Shown here piece by piece: positions 18,126 through 26,279 of a DNA stretch of 64,000 nt (positions are counted from its first letter, which is position 1; each line of letters opens with the position of its first letter). The notes beneath the pieces were generated by a model. That model was not told the origin of the DNA and made no database searches. It worked only from the letters and a program-made list of their open reading frames with translations. The position numbers and the translations under genes were made by a program. Source of the DNA: Sulfitobacter litoralis (GTDB taxonomy: Bacteria > Pseudomonadota > Alphaproteobacteria > Rhodobacterales > Rhodobacteraceae). Location of the stretch: the NCBI RefSeq assembly GCF_900103185.1, contig NZ_FNJD01000001.1, positions 186,001-250,000 of the forward strand, given 5' to 3'.

Positions 18126-18986
18126 TTACACCGCCGCCTTGCGCATCTCGTCCAGATAGATCTCGCGCAGACGCGGCGCGACCTTGCCTGGTGTCCCGTC
18201 GCCCAAGGCGACGCCGTCGATCTCGACCACGGGCATGACAAAGGCGCTGGCTGATGTGGTGAACGCCTCATCCGCCTGCTGCGCTTCATGGATGGTAAAG
18301 TTACGCTCTTCCACGACCATCTGCGCCTCTTTGGCAAACCGCAGAACCGCAGCGCGGGTGATGCCGTGCAAAATCTCGTTGCTCAGGGCTCGGGTGATGA
18401 TCTTGTTGCCCATGACGATATAGGCGTTGTTGCTGGTGCCTTCGGTGACAAACCCGTCCTCGACCATCCACGCATCGTCACAGCCCGCTTTCTTGGCCAT
18501 CATTTTGCCCATCGACGGATACAGCAGTTGCACCGTCTTGATGTCGCGGCGGCCCCAGCGGATGTCCTCGATGCTGATGACCTTGGCCCCCTTCTTGGCG
18601 GCGGGGCTATCGGCCATGCCAGGCTTGGATTGGGTGAACAACACGATCGTAGGCTCGGTTGTGTCGGGATCGGGGAAGGCAAAGTCTCGATCCCCGTCCG
18701 ACCCGCGCGTGATCTGCAAATAGATCAGCCCCTCGTCGATCTCGTTCACACGGACCAGCTCGCGATGCACCTCCAACAGATCCTCTTTCGAGATCGGGTT
18801 GCGCATCTGCAATTCATTCAGCGACCGGCTCAGCCGGATCGCGTGGCCGTCAAAGTCGATCAGCTTGCCATCCAGCACGCTGGTAACCTCATAGACCCCG
18901 TCCGCCATCAGAAACCCGCGATCAAAGATCGAAACCTTGGCTTCGGTCTCGGGCAGGTATTCGCCGTTCACATATACAGTCCGCAT
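18126..18986 (-). CDS. dat: D-amino-acid transaminase (fold-type IV PLP enzyme)
   Basis: 286 residues, the usual length. The N-terminus (VYVNGEYLPETEAKVSIFDRG) and the D-amino-acid aminotransferase block around DIKTVQLLYPSM mark the family; the Schiff-base Lys is K150. The cofactor-binding region is VTEGTSNNAYIV. The enzyme moves the amino group between D-amino acids and 2-oxo acids, typically D-Ala plus 2-oxoglutarate giving pyruvate plus D-Glu. It starts 3 bp after the dgcA stop, so it is the third gene of a dgcN-dgcA-dat operon. A branched-chain aminotransferase role is less likely given the DIK context. Confidence 0.88.
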   Translation of the reverse strand: MRTVYVNGEYLPETEAKVSIFDRGFLMADGVYEVTSVLDGKLIDFDGHAIRLSRSLNELQMRNPISKEDLLEVHRELVRVNEIDEGLIYLQITRGSDGDRDFAFPDPDTTEPTIVLFTQSKPGMADSPAAKKGAKVISIEDIRWGRRDIKTVQLLYPSMGKMMAKKAGCDDAWMVEDGFVTEGTSNNAYIVMGNKIITRALSNEILHGITRAAVLRFAKEAQMVVEERNFTIHEAQQADEAFTTSASAFVMPVVEIDGVALGDGTPGKVAPRLREIYLDEMRKAAV

Positions 18987-18989
18987 GTC

Positions 18990-19955
18990 TTATCCCCAAA
19001 GCTTGGCCGCAGGCGGGTGCACCCCGGCGGCGTCAAATGTCAAAGCGTCCGCGCGGTCTTCGGCCAGAAGCAGCGGGCCGTCAAGGTCCACCACCTTGGC
19101 CCCCTGCGCCACCAAGGTCGCCGGTGCCATTGCCAGCGAAGACCCGACCATGCAGCCGACCATCACCTCAAAGCCCTGTGCGACAGCGGCATCGCGCAGC
19201 GCCAGCGCCTCTGTCAGACCGCCGGTTTTGTCCAGCTTGATGTTGACCACATCGTATTTTCCTTTCAGCGCAGCAAGGCTCGCACGGTCATGACAGCTTT
19301 CATCCGCACAGACCGGCACAGGCCGATCCATCCCGATCAAGGCATCATCATCGCCTGCGGGCAAAGGCTGCTCCACCAATGACACGCCAAGCCGTACCAG
19401 ATGCGGGGCAAGATCGGCATAAACCTCTGCCGACCAGCCCTCATTCGCATCGATGATGATCTGCGCGTCGGGGGCACCGGCGCGCACGGCCTCAAGACGG
19501 GGCATATCGTCCGGCGTACCAAGCTTGATCTTCAACAACGGACGATGCGCATGCAATGCAGCCTGTTCGCGCATCTTTTCGGGGCTATCCAACGACAGGG
19601 TAAAGGCCGTGATCTCGGGCTCCGGCTGGGCCAGCCCCGCCAGTTCCCACACACGTTTGCCTGCCTGTTTGGCCTGCAAATCCCATAGGGCACAATCCAC
19701 TGCATTGCGCGCAGCCCCGGCGGGCAGCAGATCGTACAGCGCCTCGCGGGTCAGGAACCCGCTTAACGCTTCGATCTCTGCCGTGACCGATTCCAATGTC
19801 TCGCCATAACGGGCGTAGGGCACGCACTCGCCCCACCCCGTCACGCCGGCTTCGGTGATCCGAACCGTGAGCACCTGCGCCTCGGTCCGCGATCCACGCG
19901 AAATCGTAAAGACCTGTGCCAGCCGAAAGACATCCCGGCTTACCTCAATACGCAT
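18990..19955 (-). CDS. dgcA: Enolase-superfamily racemase, N-acetyl-D-Glu racemase DgcA-like (dipeptide epimerase relative)
   Basis: 321 residues of the muconate-lactonizing subgroup. The catalytic lysines are K142/K144 (LKIKLG) and K240 (VNIKLDKTGG). The metal ligands are D169 (IIIDANEGW), E195 (LVEQPLP) and D218 (CADESCHD). This set performs 1,1-proton transfer, that is racemisation or epimerisation. Ala-Glu dipeptide epimerases look alike, but here the gene is 45 bp after a DUF1611 gene, the reported dgcN-dgcA pairing in marine bacteria, where DgcA racemises N-acetyl-D-glutamate. AAGGAG precedes the ATG. Confidence 0.82.
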   Translation of the reverse strand: MRIEVSRDVFRLAQVFTISRGSRTEAQVLTVRITEAGVTGWGECVPYARYGETLESVTAEIEALSGFLTREALYDLLPAGAARNAVDCALWDLQAKQAGKRVWELAGLAQPEPEITAFTLSLDSPEKMREQAALHAHRPLLKIKLGTPDDMPRLEAVRAGAPDAQIIIDANEGWSAEVYADLAPHLVRLGVSLVEQPLPAGDDDALIGMDRPVPVCADESCHDRASLAALKGKYDVVNIKLDKTGGLTEALALRDAAVAQGFEVMVGCMVGSSLAMAPATLVAQGAKVVDLDGPLLLAEDRADALTFDAAGVHPPAAKLWG

Positions 19956-20000
19956 ATCCGCTCCTTCATTTTGCCACTTAAACTCTCCCCGAAGGGCCGA

Positions 20001-21002
20001 TCAGAGGGCTGCCAAAGCATCCGCCAGTTTCGCGGCACCTTGGCGGAACGGGTCCACGGCTGGCAAGCCCAAGCGTTGCTCAACCTCGGCGAGGTACGCG
20101 TCTGCCTCTGCTTCCGACAGATGCTGCGTATTGATCGAGATGCCGACCACGTGACATCCGGCATTGGCGACCTTTGCCAGCGTCAGTGCCACGTCGCGCA
20201 CCTCTTCCAGCGTGGGCAGCGTGTAGTCGGGCAGACCGCGCATGGTCTTGCGGGTTGGCTCGTGACACAGGATCAACGCATCGGGTTGGCCGCCGTGGAT
20301 CAGCGCCATGGTGACGCCGGAATAGGACACGTGGAACAGGCTGCCCTGCCCTTCGATGATATCCCAGTGATCGTCGTCATTGTCAGGCGTCAGATACTCG
20401 ATCGAGCCGGCCATGAAATCCGCGATCACGGCGTCCAACGGCACGCCTTCGCCGGTGATCAGAATACCGGTCTGGCCCGTCGCGCGGAAGCTGCATTTCA
20501 GCCCCTTTTCCTTCATCGCCGCGTCCAGCGCGAGGGCAGTATACATCTTGCCGACAGAACAATCGGTGCCGACTGCCAGCACCCGCTTGCCGGTGCGTTT
20601 GACACCGTTCGCGATGGGATATTGCACCGACGGGATGCGCACATCGTGCAAGGTGCGTCCGTGTTTCTCGGCGGCGGCAACCAGTTCTGGTTCGTTACGC
20701 AGCAGGTTATGCAGGCCGGATGCCAAATCAAAGCCGGCCTCCAGCGCTTCGACCAGCACGGCGCGCCATGTGGCGCTGATGGTGCCACCGCGGTTTGCGA
20801 CACCGATGACTAACGTCTTTGCGCCCGCTTCTTTCGCCTGCGCTAGGGTCATATCGGTCAGGCCCAGATCCGCCTTACACCCGTCCAGCCGCAATTGGCC
20901 GACAGCATTATCGGGACGCCAGTCCTTGATGCCTTGCGCTACTTTAGCAGCAAGATGATCTGGCGCGTCGCCCAGGAAAAGAAGGTATGGTGTTTTGATC
21001 AT
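20001..21002 (-). CDS. dgcN: DUF1611 family protein, N-acetyltransferase DgcN-like
   Basis: 333 residues with the two-part DUF1611 fold: an N-terminal Rossmann-like domain (to about residue 125) and a P-loop domain with GTDCSVGKM near residues 145-153, which resembles the BioD loop GTDTxVGKT. Further blocks are RATGQTGILITGEGVPLDAV and GQGSLFHVSYSGVTMALIHG. DgcN is reported to acetylate D-glutamate as the first step of D-Glu catabolism, feeding DgcA. I use the ATG at 21002, nine bases after CAGGAG. A 249-bp divergent promoter region separates it from mcl1. Confidence 0.83.
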   Translation of the reverse strand: MIKTPYLLFLGDAPDHLAAKVAQGIKDWRPDNAVGQLRLDGCKADLGLTDMTLAQAKEAGAKTLVIGVANRGGTISATWRAVLVEALEAGFDLASGLHNLLRNEPELVAAAEKHGRTLHDVRIPSVQYPIANGVKRTGKRVLAVGTDCSVGKMYTALALDAAMKEKGLKCSFRATGQTGILITGEGVPLDAVIADFMAGSIEYLTPDNDDDHWDIIEGQGSLFHVSYSGVTMALIHGGQPDALILCHEPTRKTMRGLPDYTLPTLEEVRDVALTLAKVANAGCHVVGISINTQHLSEAEADAYLAEVEQRLGLPAVDPFRQGAAKLADALAAL

Positions 21003-21251
21003 GATCACATGCTCCTGTAATTTGGCTTTGGCTCAGTTTCGCAGCCTTTCGGCGCGATAAGGTTGCAAATGAATGGCCGACGCAAGAGAGACCGGAGAAT
21101 ATTTGCAAAGATCCGCCCATCTGCGCAAGAATTGTGCATAGAAATTTAGCGCCCGATGCTGCAGCTGCGAGATCACTCTTGCAGGGCGCAGCGCAATTTA
21201 ATACCACCCAAGGCAATCAAGTCGTAACTTTATTACTCAAGGAGTTCGCAT

Positions 21252-22211
21252 ATGAGCTTTCGCATCCAGCCCACAGCCCCTGCACGCCCCAACCGTTGCC
21301 AATTGTTCGGCCCGGGTTCGCGCCCGGCAATCTTCGAGAAAATGGCAAGCTCTGACGCAGATGTCATCAACCTGGATTTGGAAGACAGCGTTGCCCCCTC
21401 GGACAAAGACAGCGCCCGCGCCAATATCATCAAAGCGATCAGCGACGTAGACTGGGGCGACAAGACGTTGTCCGTACGGATCAACGGCCTGGACACACCT
21501 TATTGGTACCGTGATGTCGTCGACCTGCTGGAACAGGCGGGCGAGCGTCTGGACCAGATCATGATCCCCAAGGTCGGCTGCGCCGCTGACGTCTATACCG
21601 TTGACGCGCTGGTCACGGCGATCGAAACCGCCAAGGGTCGCACCAAGAAAATCTCGTTCGAGGTGATTATCGAATCGGCCGCAGGCATCGCCCACGTCGA
21701 AGAGATCGCCGCCGCCAGCCCGCGCTTGCAAGCGATGAGTCTTGGCGCGGCCGACTTTGCCGCCTCTATGGGGATGCAGACCACCGGCATCGGCGGCACG
21801 CAAGAAAACTACTACATGCTGCGCGACGGGACCAAGCATTGGTCCGATCCGTGGCATTGGGCGCAGACAGCCATCGTCGCCGCTTGCCGGACCCACGGCG
21901 TGCTGCCGGTCGATGGTCCGTTCGGTGATTTCTCGGACGACGAAGGCTACCGCGCGCAGGCGCGCCGGTCGGCAACTTTGGGCATGGTCGGCAAATGGGC
22001 CATTCACCCCAAGCAGATCGCCGTCGCGAACGAGGTGTTCACCCCCTCTGACGAGGCCGTCGCCGAAGCCCGCGAGATTCTGGCCGCGATGGAAACAGCC
22101 AAGGCCAACGGCGAAGGTGCGACCGTCTACAAGGGTCGTCTGGTCGATATCGCCAGCATCAAACAGGCCGAGGTCATCGTGCGCCAGTCCGAGATGATCG
22201 CCTCGCGCTAA
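21252..22211 (+). CDS. mcl1: L-malyl-CoA/beta-methylmalyl-CoA lyase
   Basis: 319 residues of the CitE/HpcH family. FGPGSRPAIFEKMASSDAD and VINLDLEDSVAP hold CoA- and Mg-binding residues; FEVIIESAAGIAHVEEIA holds the second metal ligand Glu. GAADFAASMGMQTTGIGG is typical of Rhodobacter Mcl1. It cleaves malyl-CoA to glyoxylate and acetyl-CoA and beta-methylmalyl-CoA to glyoxylate and propionyl-CoA, a step of the ethylmalonyl-CoA pathway for acetate assimilation. Other genes of that pathway are not in this window. AAGGAG lies 6 bp before the ATG. Confidence 0.92.
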   Translation: MSFRIQPTAPARPNRCQLFGPGSRPAIFEKMASSDADVINLDLEDSVAPSDKDSARANIIKAISDVDWGDKTLSVRINGLDTPYWYRDVVDLLEQAGERLDQIMIPKVGCAADVYTVDALVTAIETAKGRTKKISFEVIIESAAGIAHVEEIAAASPRLQAMSLGAADFAASMGMQTTGIGGTQENYYMLRDGTKHWSDPWHWAQTAIVAACRTHGVLPVDGPFGDFSDDEGYRAQARRSATLGMVGKWAIHPKQIAVANEVFTPSDEAVAEAREILAAMETAKANGEGATVYKGRLVDIASIKQAEVIVRQSEMIASR

Positions 22212-22318
22212 CCCCGCAATACGACACAGCGGCGCGGGCCTTGCCCCTGCGCCGCTGTTGCCCCCGCCCGTAGCGAAGCGGGCTTGGCATACCCTGCGGC
22301 TTGGGGCATCAAGGCGGC

Positions 22319-22918
22319 ATGTCCATTGATGTCCTTTCCGCGCTCGCGCTTTTCGCCCTCATCACCTCTATCACGCCGGGGCCGAACAACCTGATGCTGA
22401 TGGCGTCCGGGGCGAATTTCGGCTTTGCGCGCACAGTGCCGCATATGCTGGGGATTACCCTTGGCTTTATGGTCATGCTGCTGCTTGTCGGCTTTGGACT
22501 GATCCGCGTGTTCGACGCATTTCCCATCATATATACCGTGCTCAAGCTGCTGAGCCTGATCTATCTGATCTACCTTGCCTATAAGATCGCCACCGCCGCG
22601 CCGGTACAAACCGCCGATCCCAATGCCAAGCCGCTCAGTTTTCTGCAAGCCGCTGGATTCCAATGGGTCAATCCCAAGGCCTGGGCCTTCGGGCTGAGCG
22701 TCATCACGATCTATGTGCCTTCCGCCGGCATATTGCCGCTGGTGATCACGGCGCTTGTCGTCGCGGTGATGGCGCTGCCCTCGGTAACGCTCTGGACGCT
22801 TCTTGGCGGGCAGATGGCCCGCGTTCTAACCAATCCCCGGCGTTTGCGGGTGTTTAACGTGACCATGGCCGCGCTGCTTGTGGCATCTCTGTTGCCTGCC
22901 CTTTGGCCGGCCAGCTGA
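22319..22918 (+). CDS. LysE/RhtB family amino-acid exporter
   Basis: About 199 residues with six hydrophobic segments. The family motif [19 protein letters not shown] follows TM1, and [16 protein letters not shown] is the second conserved block. It would export amino acids or related small molecules through the inner membrane. Start at MSIDVLSA, as homologues begin; the upstream in-frame start has no support. It is on the same strand between mcl1 and accA but spaced 107 and 64 bp from them. Confidence 0.88.
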   Translation: MSIDVLSALALFALITSITPGPNNLMLMASGANFGFARTVPHMLGITLGFMVMLLLVGFGLIRVFDAFPIIYTVLKLLSLIYLIYLAYKIATAAPVQTADPNAKPLSFLQAAGFQWVNPKAWAFGLSVITIYVPSAGILPLVITALVVAVMALPSVTLWTLLGGQMARVLTNPRRLRVFNVTMAALLVASLLPALWPAS

Positions 22919-22982
22919 CAGGTCACGTTGCAAAGACCGCAAATCAACGCCATATAGCCCTGAACAAAGCGCGGAGCAGGTG

Positions 22983-23945
22983 ATGACACAGTATCTGGAT
23001 TTCGAAAAACCACTGGCCGAAGTTGAAGGCAAAGCGGAAGAACTGCGCGCACTGGCGCGGACCTCTGAAGGGATGGACGTCAGCGCCGAAGCCAAGACGT
23101 TAGACGAAAAAGCCCATCAAATGCTGGATGATCTGTACAAGTCCTTGACGCCGTGGCGCAAATGTCAGGTGGCACGTCACCCCGACCGCCCCCATTGCAA
23201 AGACTATATCGAAGCCCTGTTCACCGAATTCACGCCGCTGGCGGGCGACCGGAACTTTGCCGATGATCTGGCTGTCATGGGCGGTCTGGCGCGGTTCAAT
23301 GATACACCTGTCGTCGTGATCGGCCACGAAAAGGGCAACGACACCAAATCCCGCATCGAACGCAATTTCGGTATGGCCCGCCCCGAAGGCTACCGCAAGG
23401 CCGTGCGCCTGATGGAGCTGGCGGATAAATTCGGCCTGCCCGTGATCACGCTGGTCGACACCCCCGGTGCCTACCCTGGTAAAGGGGCCGAAGAGCGCGG
23501 CCAGTCCGAAGCCATCGCCCGTGCGACTGAAAAATGTCTGCAAGTCGGCGTGCCGCTTGTGTCGGTCATCATCGGCGAAGGCGGATCGGGCGGGGCTGTG
23601 GCCTTTGCCACGGCGAACCGTGTCGCCATGCTGGAACATTCCGTCTATTCCGTGATCTCGCCCGAGGGCTGCGCGTCGATCTTGTGGAAAGACGCCGAAA
23701 AGATGCGCGAAGCCGCCGAAGCGTTGCGCCTGACAGCGCAAGATTTGAAACAGCTCGGCGTGAACGATCGCATCATCCCCGAACCCCGCGGCGGCGCGCA
23801 TCGTGACCCCAAAGCCGCCATCGCATCGGTACGCAGCGCGATTGCCGCGATGCTGGATGACCTGTCAGGCAAAGACGCCAAGGCGCTGGTCGCGGATCGC
23901 CGCCAAAAGTTCCTTGGCCTCGGGGCCAAAGGGCTGGCGGCGTAA
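22983..23945 (+). CDS. accA: Acetyl-CoA carboxylase carboxyltransferase subunit alpha
   Basis: 320 residues, full length. [21 protein letters not shown] is the alphaproteobacterial AccA start. Catalytic core blocks are [42 protein letters not shown], and [20 protein letters not shown] with oxyanion glycines. It transfers the carboxyl group from carboxybiotin to acetyl-CoA together with AccD, the first committed step of fatty acid synthesis. The enzyme needs biotin, and bioMN lies 19 kb away. The open frame extends upstream but the ATG at 22983 matches homologues. Confidence 0.96.
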   Translation: MTQYLDFEKPLAEVEGKAEELRALARTSEGMDVSAEAKTLDEKAHQMLDDLYKSLTPWRKCQVARHPDRPHCKDYIEALFTEFTPLAGDRNFADDLAVMGGLARFNDTPVVVIGHEKGNDTKSRIERNFGMARPEGYRKAVRLMELADKFGLPVITLVDTPGAYPGKGAEERGQSEAIARATEKCLQVGVPLVSVIIGEGGSGGAVAFATANRVAMLEHSVYSVISPEGCASILWKDAEKMREAAEALRLTAQDLKQLGVNDRIIPEPRGGAHRDPKAAIASVRSAIAAMLDDLSGKDAKALVADRRQKFLGLGAKGLAA

Positions 23946-23967
23946 TTCTACGCCGCCCCGCAGGGCC

Positions 23968-24618
23968 CTAGGACACCAGCATCCGCAAGCCTTGCGTCAC
24001 ATCCGTACGCACCGCCAGACGCAGACCGGGTTCATCCCCGGCGCGCAGGGCTGCGATAATCAGCTTGTGAAAATGCGGCGGCTCTGTCCGTCGCAACCGC
24101 CCATAGAGCGCACGCATCGTCGGGCCCATCTGTAGCCAGACAGTCTCTGCCATCGCGAGCATCGCAGGTGCCTGCGCCCGCAGATACAACGTGCGGTGAA
24201 ATTCGAGGTTTGTACGGATATAATTCACGGCGTCGCGATTGTTCACCGCGTCGGAAATGGCATTGTTGATCGCCTGCATCCGGTCAATCAACGCAAGGTG
24301 GGCACGGGGCAAAGCACGACTGGCGAGCTCTACCTCGATCAGCGCCCGTAGCGCGGCCAATTCTTCGATGCGTTCGTTGCTCAGCTCGGGTGTGGAAATC
24401 CGGCCCGACGCCGACATGGTCAGCGCCCCCTCTGCCGCCAACCGGCGCACGGCTTCGCGCGCGGGGGTCATCGACACCTCGTATTCCTTGCCAATCCCCC
24501 TCAGGGTCAACGCCTGCCCCGGTGGCAGATCCCCGTACATGATACGGGTCCGCAACTGCCGGTACACGCGGTCATGCGCCAATGGATGCGCATCAAGAGG
24601 ACGAGGGTTCAGGTTCAT
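23968..24618 (-). CDS. GntR family transcriptional regulator (FadR/FCD subgroup)
   Basis: 216 residues. A GntR winged helix (HDRVYRQLRTRIMYGDLPPG, MTPAREAVRRLAAEGAL) is followed by an all-helical FCD domain with the possible metal ligands Asp/His (YIRTNLEFHRTLYLRAQAP). The likely effector is a small carboxylic acid. It is convergent with accA (22 bp) and has no obvious target next to it. The ATG at 24618 gives MNLNPRPLDAHP, typical of the family. Confidence 0.87.
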   Translation of the reverse strand: MNLNPRPLDAHPLAHDRVYRQLRTRIMYGDLPPGQALTLRGIGKEYEVSMTPAREAVRRLAAEGALTMSASGRISTPELSNERIEELAALRALIEVELASRALPRAHLALIDRMQAINNAISDAVNNRDAVNYIRTNLEFHRTLYLRAQAPAMLAMAETVWLQMGPTMRALYGRLRRTEPPHFHKLIIAALRAGDEPGLRLAVRTDVTQGLRMLVS

Positions 24619-24679
24619 ATCGTCGTTGTGATCACGAATCGCCGGTGCGTCAATGTGGTAAACGCGCCGAGGTGCTGCG

Positions 24680-25372
24680 CTACGCAGTAAACTTGAACCG
24701 GTGCAGGTCGCTGCCATGCCTGCGCAACCAGCCACGCGCCTCCTGATAGGGTCCGTAAATCCGTTCGACCTCGGCCCAGAAGGCGGGCGAATGATTCATC
24801 TGCGCCAGATGCGCGACCTCGTGCGCGGCAACATAATCAAGCACGTCGGGCGGGGTCAGGATCAACCGCCACGAAAACATCAACCCCCCGTCAGAGGTGC
24901 AGGACCCCCACCGCGACCGCGTATCGCGCAGCGTCAGCTTGGCATAAGGACGCCCCAGCAACGCACTATAGTCGTCACAGGCCCCCGTCAGCCGGTCGCG
25001 CGCAAGCTCCTTTAGATGGGCAGCCAGCCGCACGGGCACGCGATCCGCGGGTCCGGGGACACAGATCGTATCGGCCCCCAGAACCACCCGCCTGCCCTGT
25101 CCCGCCTCGACCCGAAGCATCCGCCCGCCCAAGGGAAATTCTGCTCCGATGCCCACCACGACATCTTCACCGCGCGCGTCGAGATGCTGCCGAATCCAGG
25201 CCTCCTTCTCGCGTGCAAAGGCGATTCCCTCGGCTTCCTTCAGACGTTTTGGCATCGTCAGCGTCACCCGCCCGTCCAGCTGCGATATCCGCAGCGATAT
25301 GCGCCGCGCCCGTGCAGAGCGGCGCAGGATCAGCGGGATAGGTGGGTTTCCGGGCAGGACAGGATCAGGCAT
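24680..25372 (-). CDS. YgjP-type zinc metallopeptidase (M48-like, DUF45)
   Basis: About 230 residues. The zinc motif HEVAH (YVAAHEVAHLAQMNHSPAFW) and upstream TRSRWGSCTSDGGLMFSWRL define the SprT/YgjP-like WLM clan. The third ligand is the His in NHSPAFW. Function is a putative cytoplasmic peptidase or DNA-protein-crosslink-type protease; no substrate is known. The ATG at 25372 (MPDPVLPG) is the best family start. It is divergent from the FYDLN-acid gene, with 112 bp between. Confidence 0.87.
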   Translation of the reverse strand: MPDPVLPGNPPIPLILRRSARARRISLRISQLDGRVTLTMPKRLKEAEGIAFAREKEAWIRQHLDARGEDVVVGIGAEFPLGGRMLRVEAGQGRRVVLGADTICVPGPADRVPVRLAAHLKELARDRLTGACDDYSALLGRPYAKLTLRDTRSRWGSCTSDGGLMFSWRLILTPPDVLDYVAAHEVAHLAQMNHSPAFWAEVERIYGPYQEARGWLRRHGSDLHRFKFTA

Positions 25373-25484
25373 TTCAGGGTTCCGGGTCGCGATGAGGTGG
25401 CGATTGCCTTTGACAGTGCCTATCTCATATGGCACTTGGCCTGAATCATCTATACGCAACAACACTTTCAAAAAGGGGTCTTCG

Positions 25485-25811
25485 ATGCCCAATGAAGAAT
25501 GGGGAACCAAGCGCCTGTGCCCCACAACGGGCAAACGGTTCTACGACCTGAACAAAGATCCGATCATCAGCCCATACTCCGGCGAAGTGGTCGAGGTTGA
25601 TAACTCCAAATCCCGCATGATCGCCGCAGACGCCGAAGATGCCGTCACTGCCAAATCCAAGAAAGGCAACTCTGATGATGAAGAGTCGCTGGTGGATGAT
25701 GACGACGTAGACGTAGATCTGGACGACGACATTCTGGACGATGATGACGACGATGAGGATACTGTTCCTCTCGAAGAAATCGCGGACGTTGCCTCCGAAG
25801 ACGACGATTAA
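25485..25811 (+). CDS. FYDLN-acid domain protein (TIGR02300 family)
   Basis: 108 residues. The N-terminal part WGTKRLCPTTGKRFYDLNKDPIISPYSG is the conserved FYDLN block; the C-terminal half is almost wholly Asp and Glu (from about residue 62). The family is conserved across Alphaproteobacteria and has no assigned function. A very acidic tail suggests binding to a basic partner or nucleic-acid mimicry; that is inference. AAAGGGG precedes the ATG. A GGCGGGAT/ATCCCGCC inverted repeat (25826-25855) after the stop lacks a T run. Confidence 0.9.
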   Translation: MPNEEWGTKRLCPTTGKRFYDLNKDPIISPYSGEVVEVDNSKSRMIAADAEDAVTAKSKKGNSDDEESLVDDDDVDVDLDDDILDDDDDDEDTVPLEEIADVASEDDD

Positions 25812-25927
25812 TTGAATTTTGCGATGGCGGGATAGATTTTCCTCTTGATCCCGCCCTCGCGACCGCCTATTCAGCGGCGCATCGGCCTTACACGGTTGAT
25901 ACACTTCCCGGATCTTTGATCCACGAT

Positions 25928-26003
25928 GGGGCCTTAGCTCAGCTGGGAGAGCGCCTGCATGGCATGCAGGAGGTCAGCGGTTCGATCCCGCTAGGCTCCA
26001 CCA
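25928..26003 (+). tRNA. tRNA-Ala (anticodon GGC)
   Basis: 76 bases with encoded CCA. The acceptor stem GGGGCCT/AGGCTCC contains the G3-U70 pair that is the alanine identity element. D arm AGCTCAGCTGGGAGAGC, anticodon stem CCTGC/GCAGG with loop ATGGCAT (anticodon GGC), T arm AGCGGTTCGATCCCGCT. The 3' part from the variable loop onward is repeated 111 bp downstream. Confidence 0.97.
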
Positions 26004-26183
26004 TTCACTCACTAGAATTCCAGCATAAACATTTCGCACCCTTCGGGGCTGACTGACGCGCGTCCGCGAGGCCGCCACGCTGAGTCAGCGGTTCGATCCC
26101 GCTAGGCTCCACCATTCACTCACCAAAAATCCAGCATAAATGTTTCGTACCCTTCGGGGCTGACTGACGCGCGTCCGCAAGGC
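25973..26183 (+). repeat. Two-copy direct repeat (period 111 bp) covering the tRNA-Ala 3' part and flank
   Basis: Copy 1 is 25973-26072 and copy 2 is 26084-26183, 100 bp each, with 7 differences, 6 of them transitions. An 11-bp spacer separates them. Each copy begins in the tRNA variable loop, includes the T arm, the acceptor 3' strand and CCA, and continues into the flank. Each contains CCCTTCGGGG and the palindrome GACGCGCGTC (26055-26064, 26166-26175). Between the copies an inverted repeat GCTGACT (26048-26054) / AGTCAGC (26083-26089) is seen. It is either an old tandem duplication or a scar at a tRNA attachment site. Confidence 0.85.
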
Positions 26184-26244
26184 GTTACATGTGCTGCGCA
26201 TCTTTAGCGCGGCTCGACGCTGACAAAGATTTCTGCCCCGGCAC

Positions 26245-26259
26245 TAGACGACCGGTCTA
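26245..26259. promoter_or_regulatory. NemR-like operator
   Basis: The sequence TAGACGACCGGTCTA, 21 bp before the regulator gene, is an inverted repeat with TAGAC and GGTCTA arms. It resembles the TAGACC-GGTCTA box bound by NemR-type TetR repressors, so it is probably the autoregulatory operator of the following two genes. Confidence 0.6.
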
Positions 26260-26279
26260 ATAGTTCCTATCTCCCTCCT

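Noticed and set aside
26084-26116. Second tRNA-Ala gene
   Set aside because: Only the T arm and 3' acceptor strand are repeated; D arm, anticodon arm and 5' acceptor strand are missing, so it is not a tRNA gene.
26004-26279. Integrated phage or island at tRNA-Ala
   Set aside because: No integrase or mobile gene is present here; the region is only the direct repeat and a promoter. It can be at most an empty site or scar.
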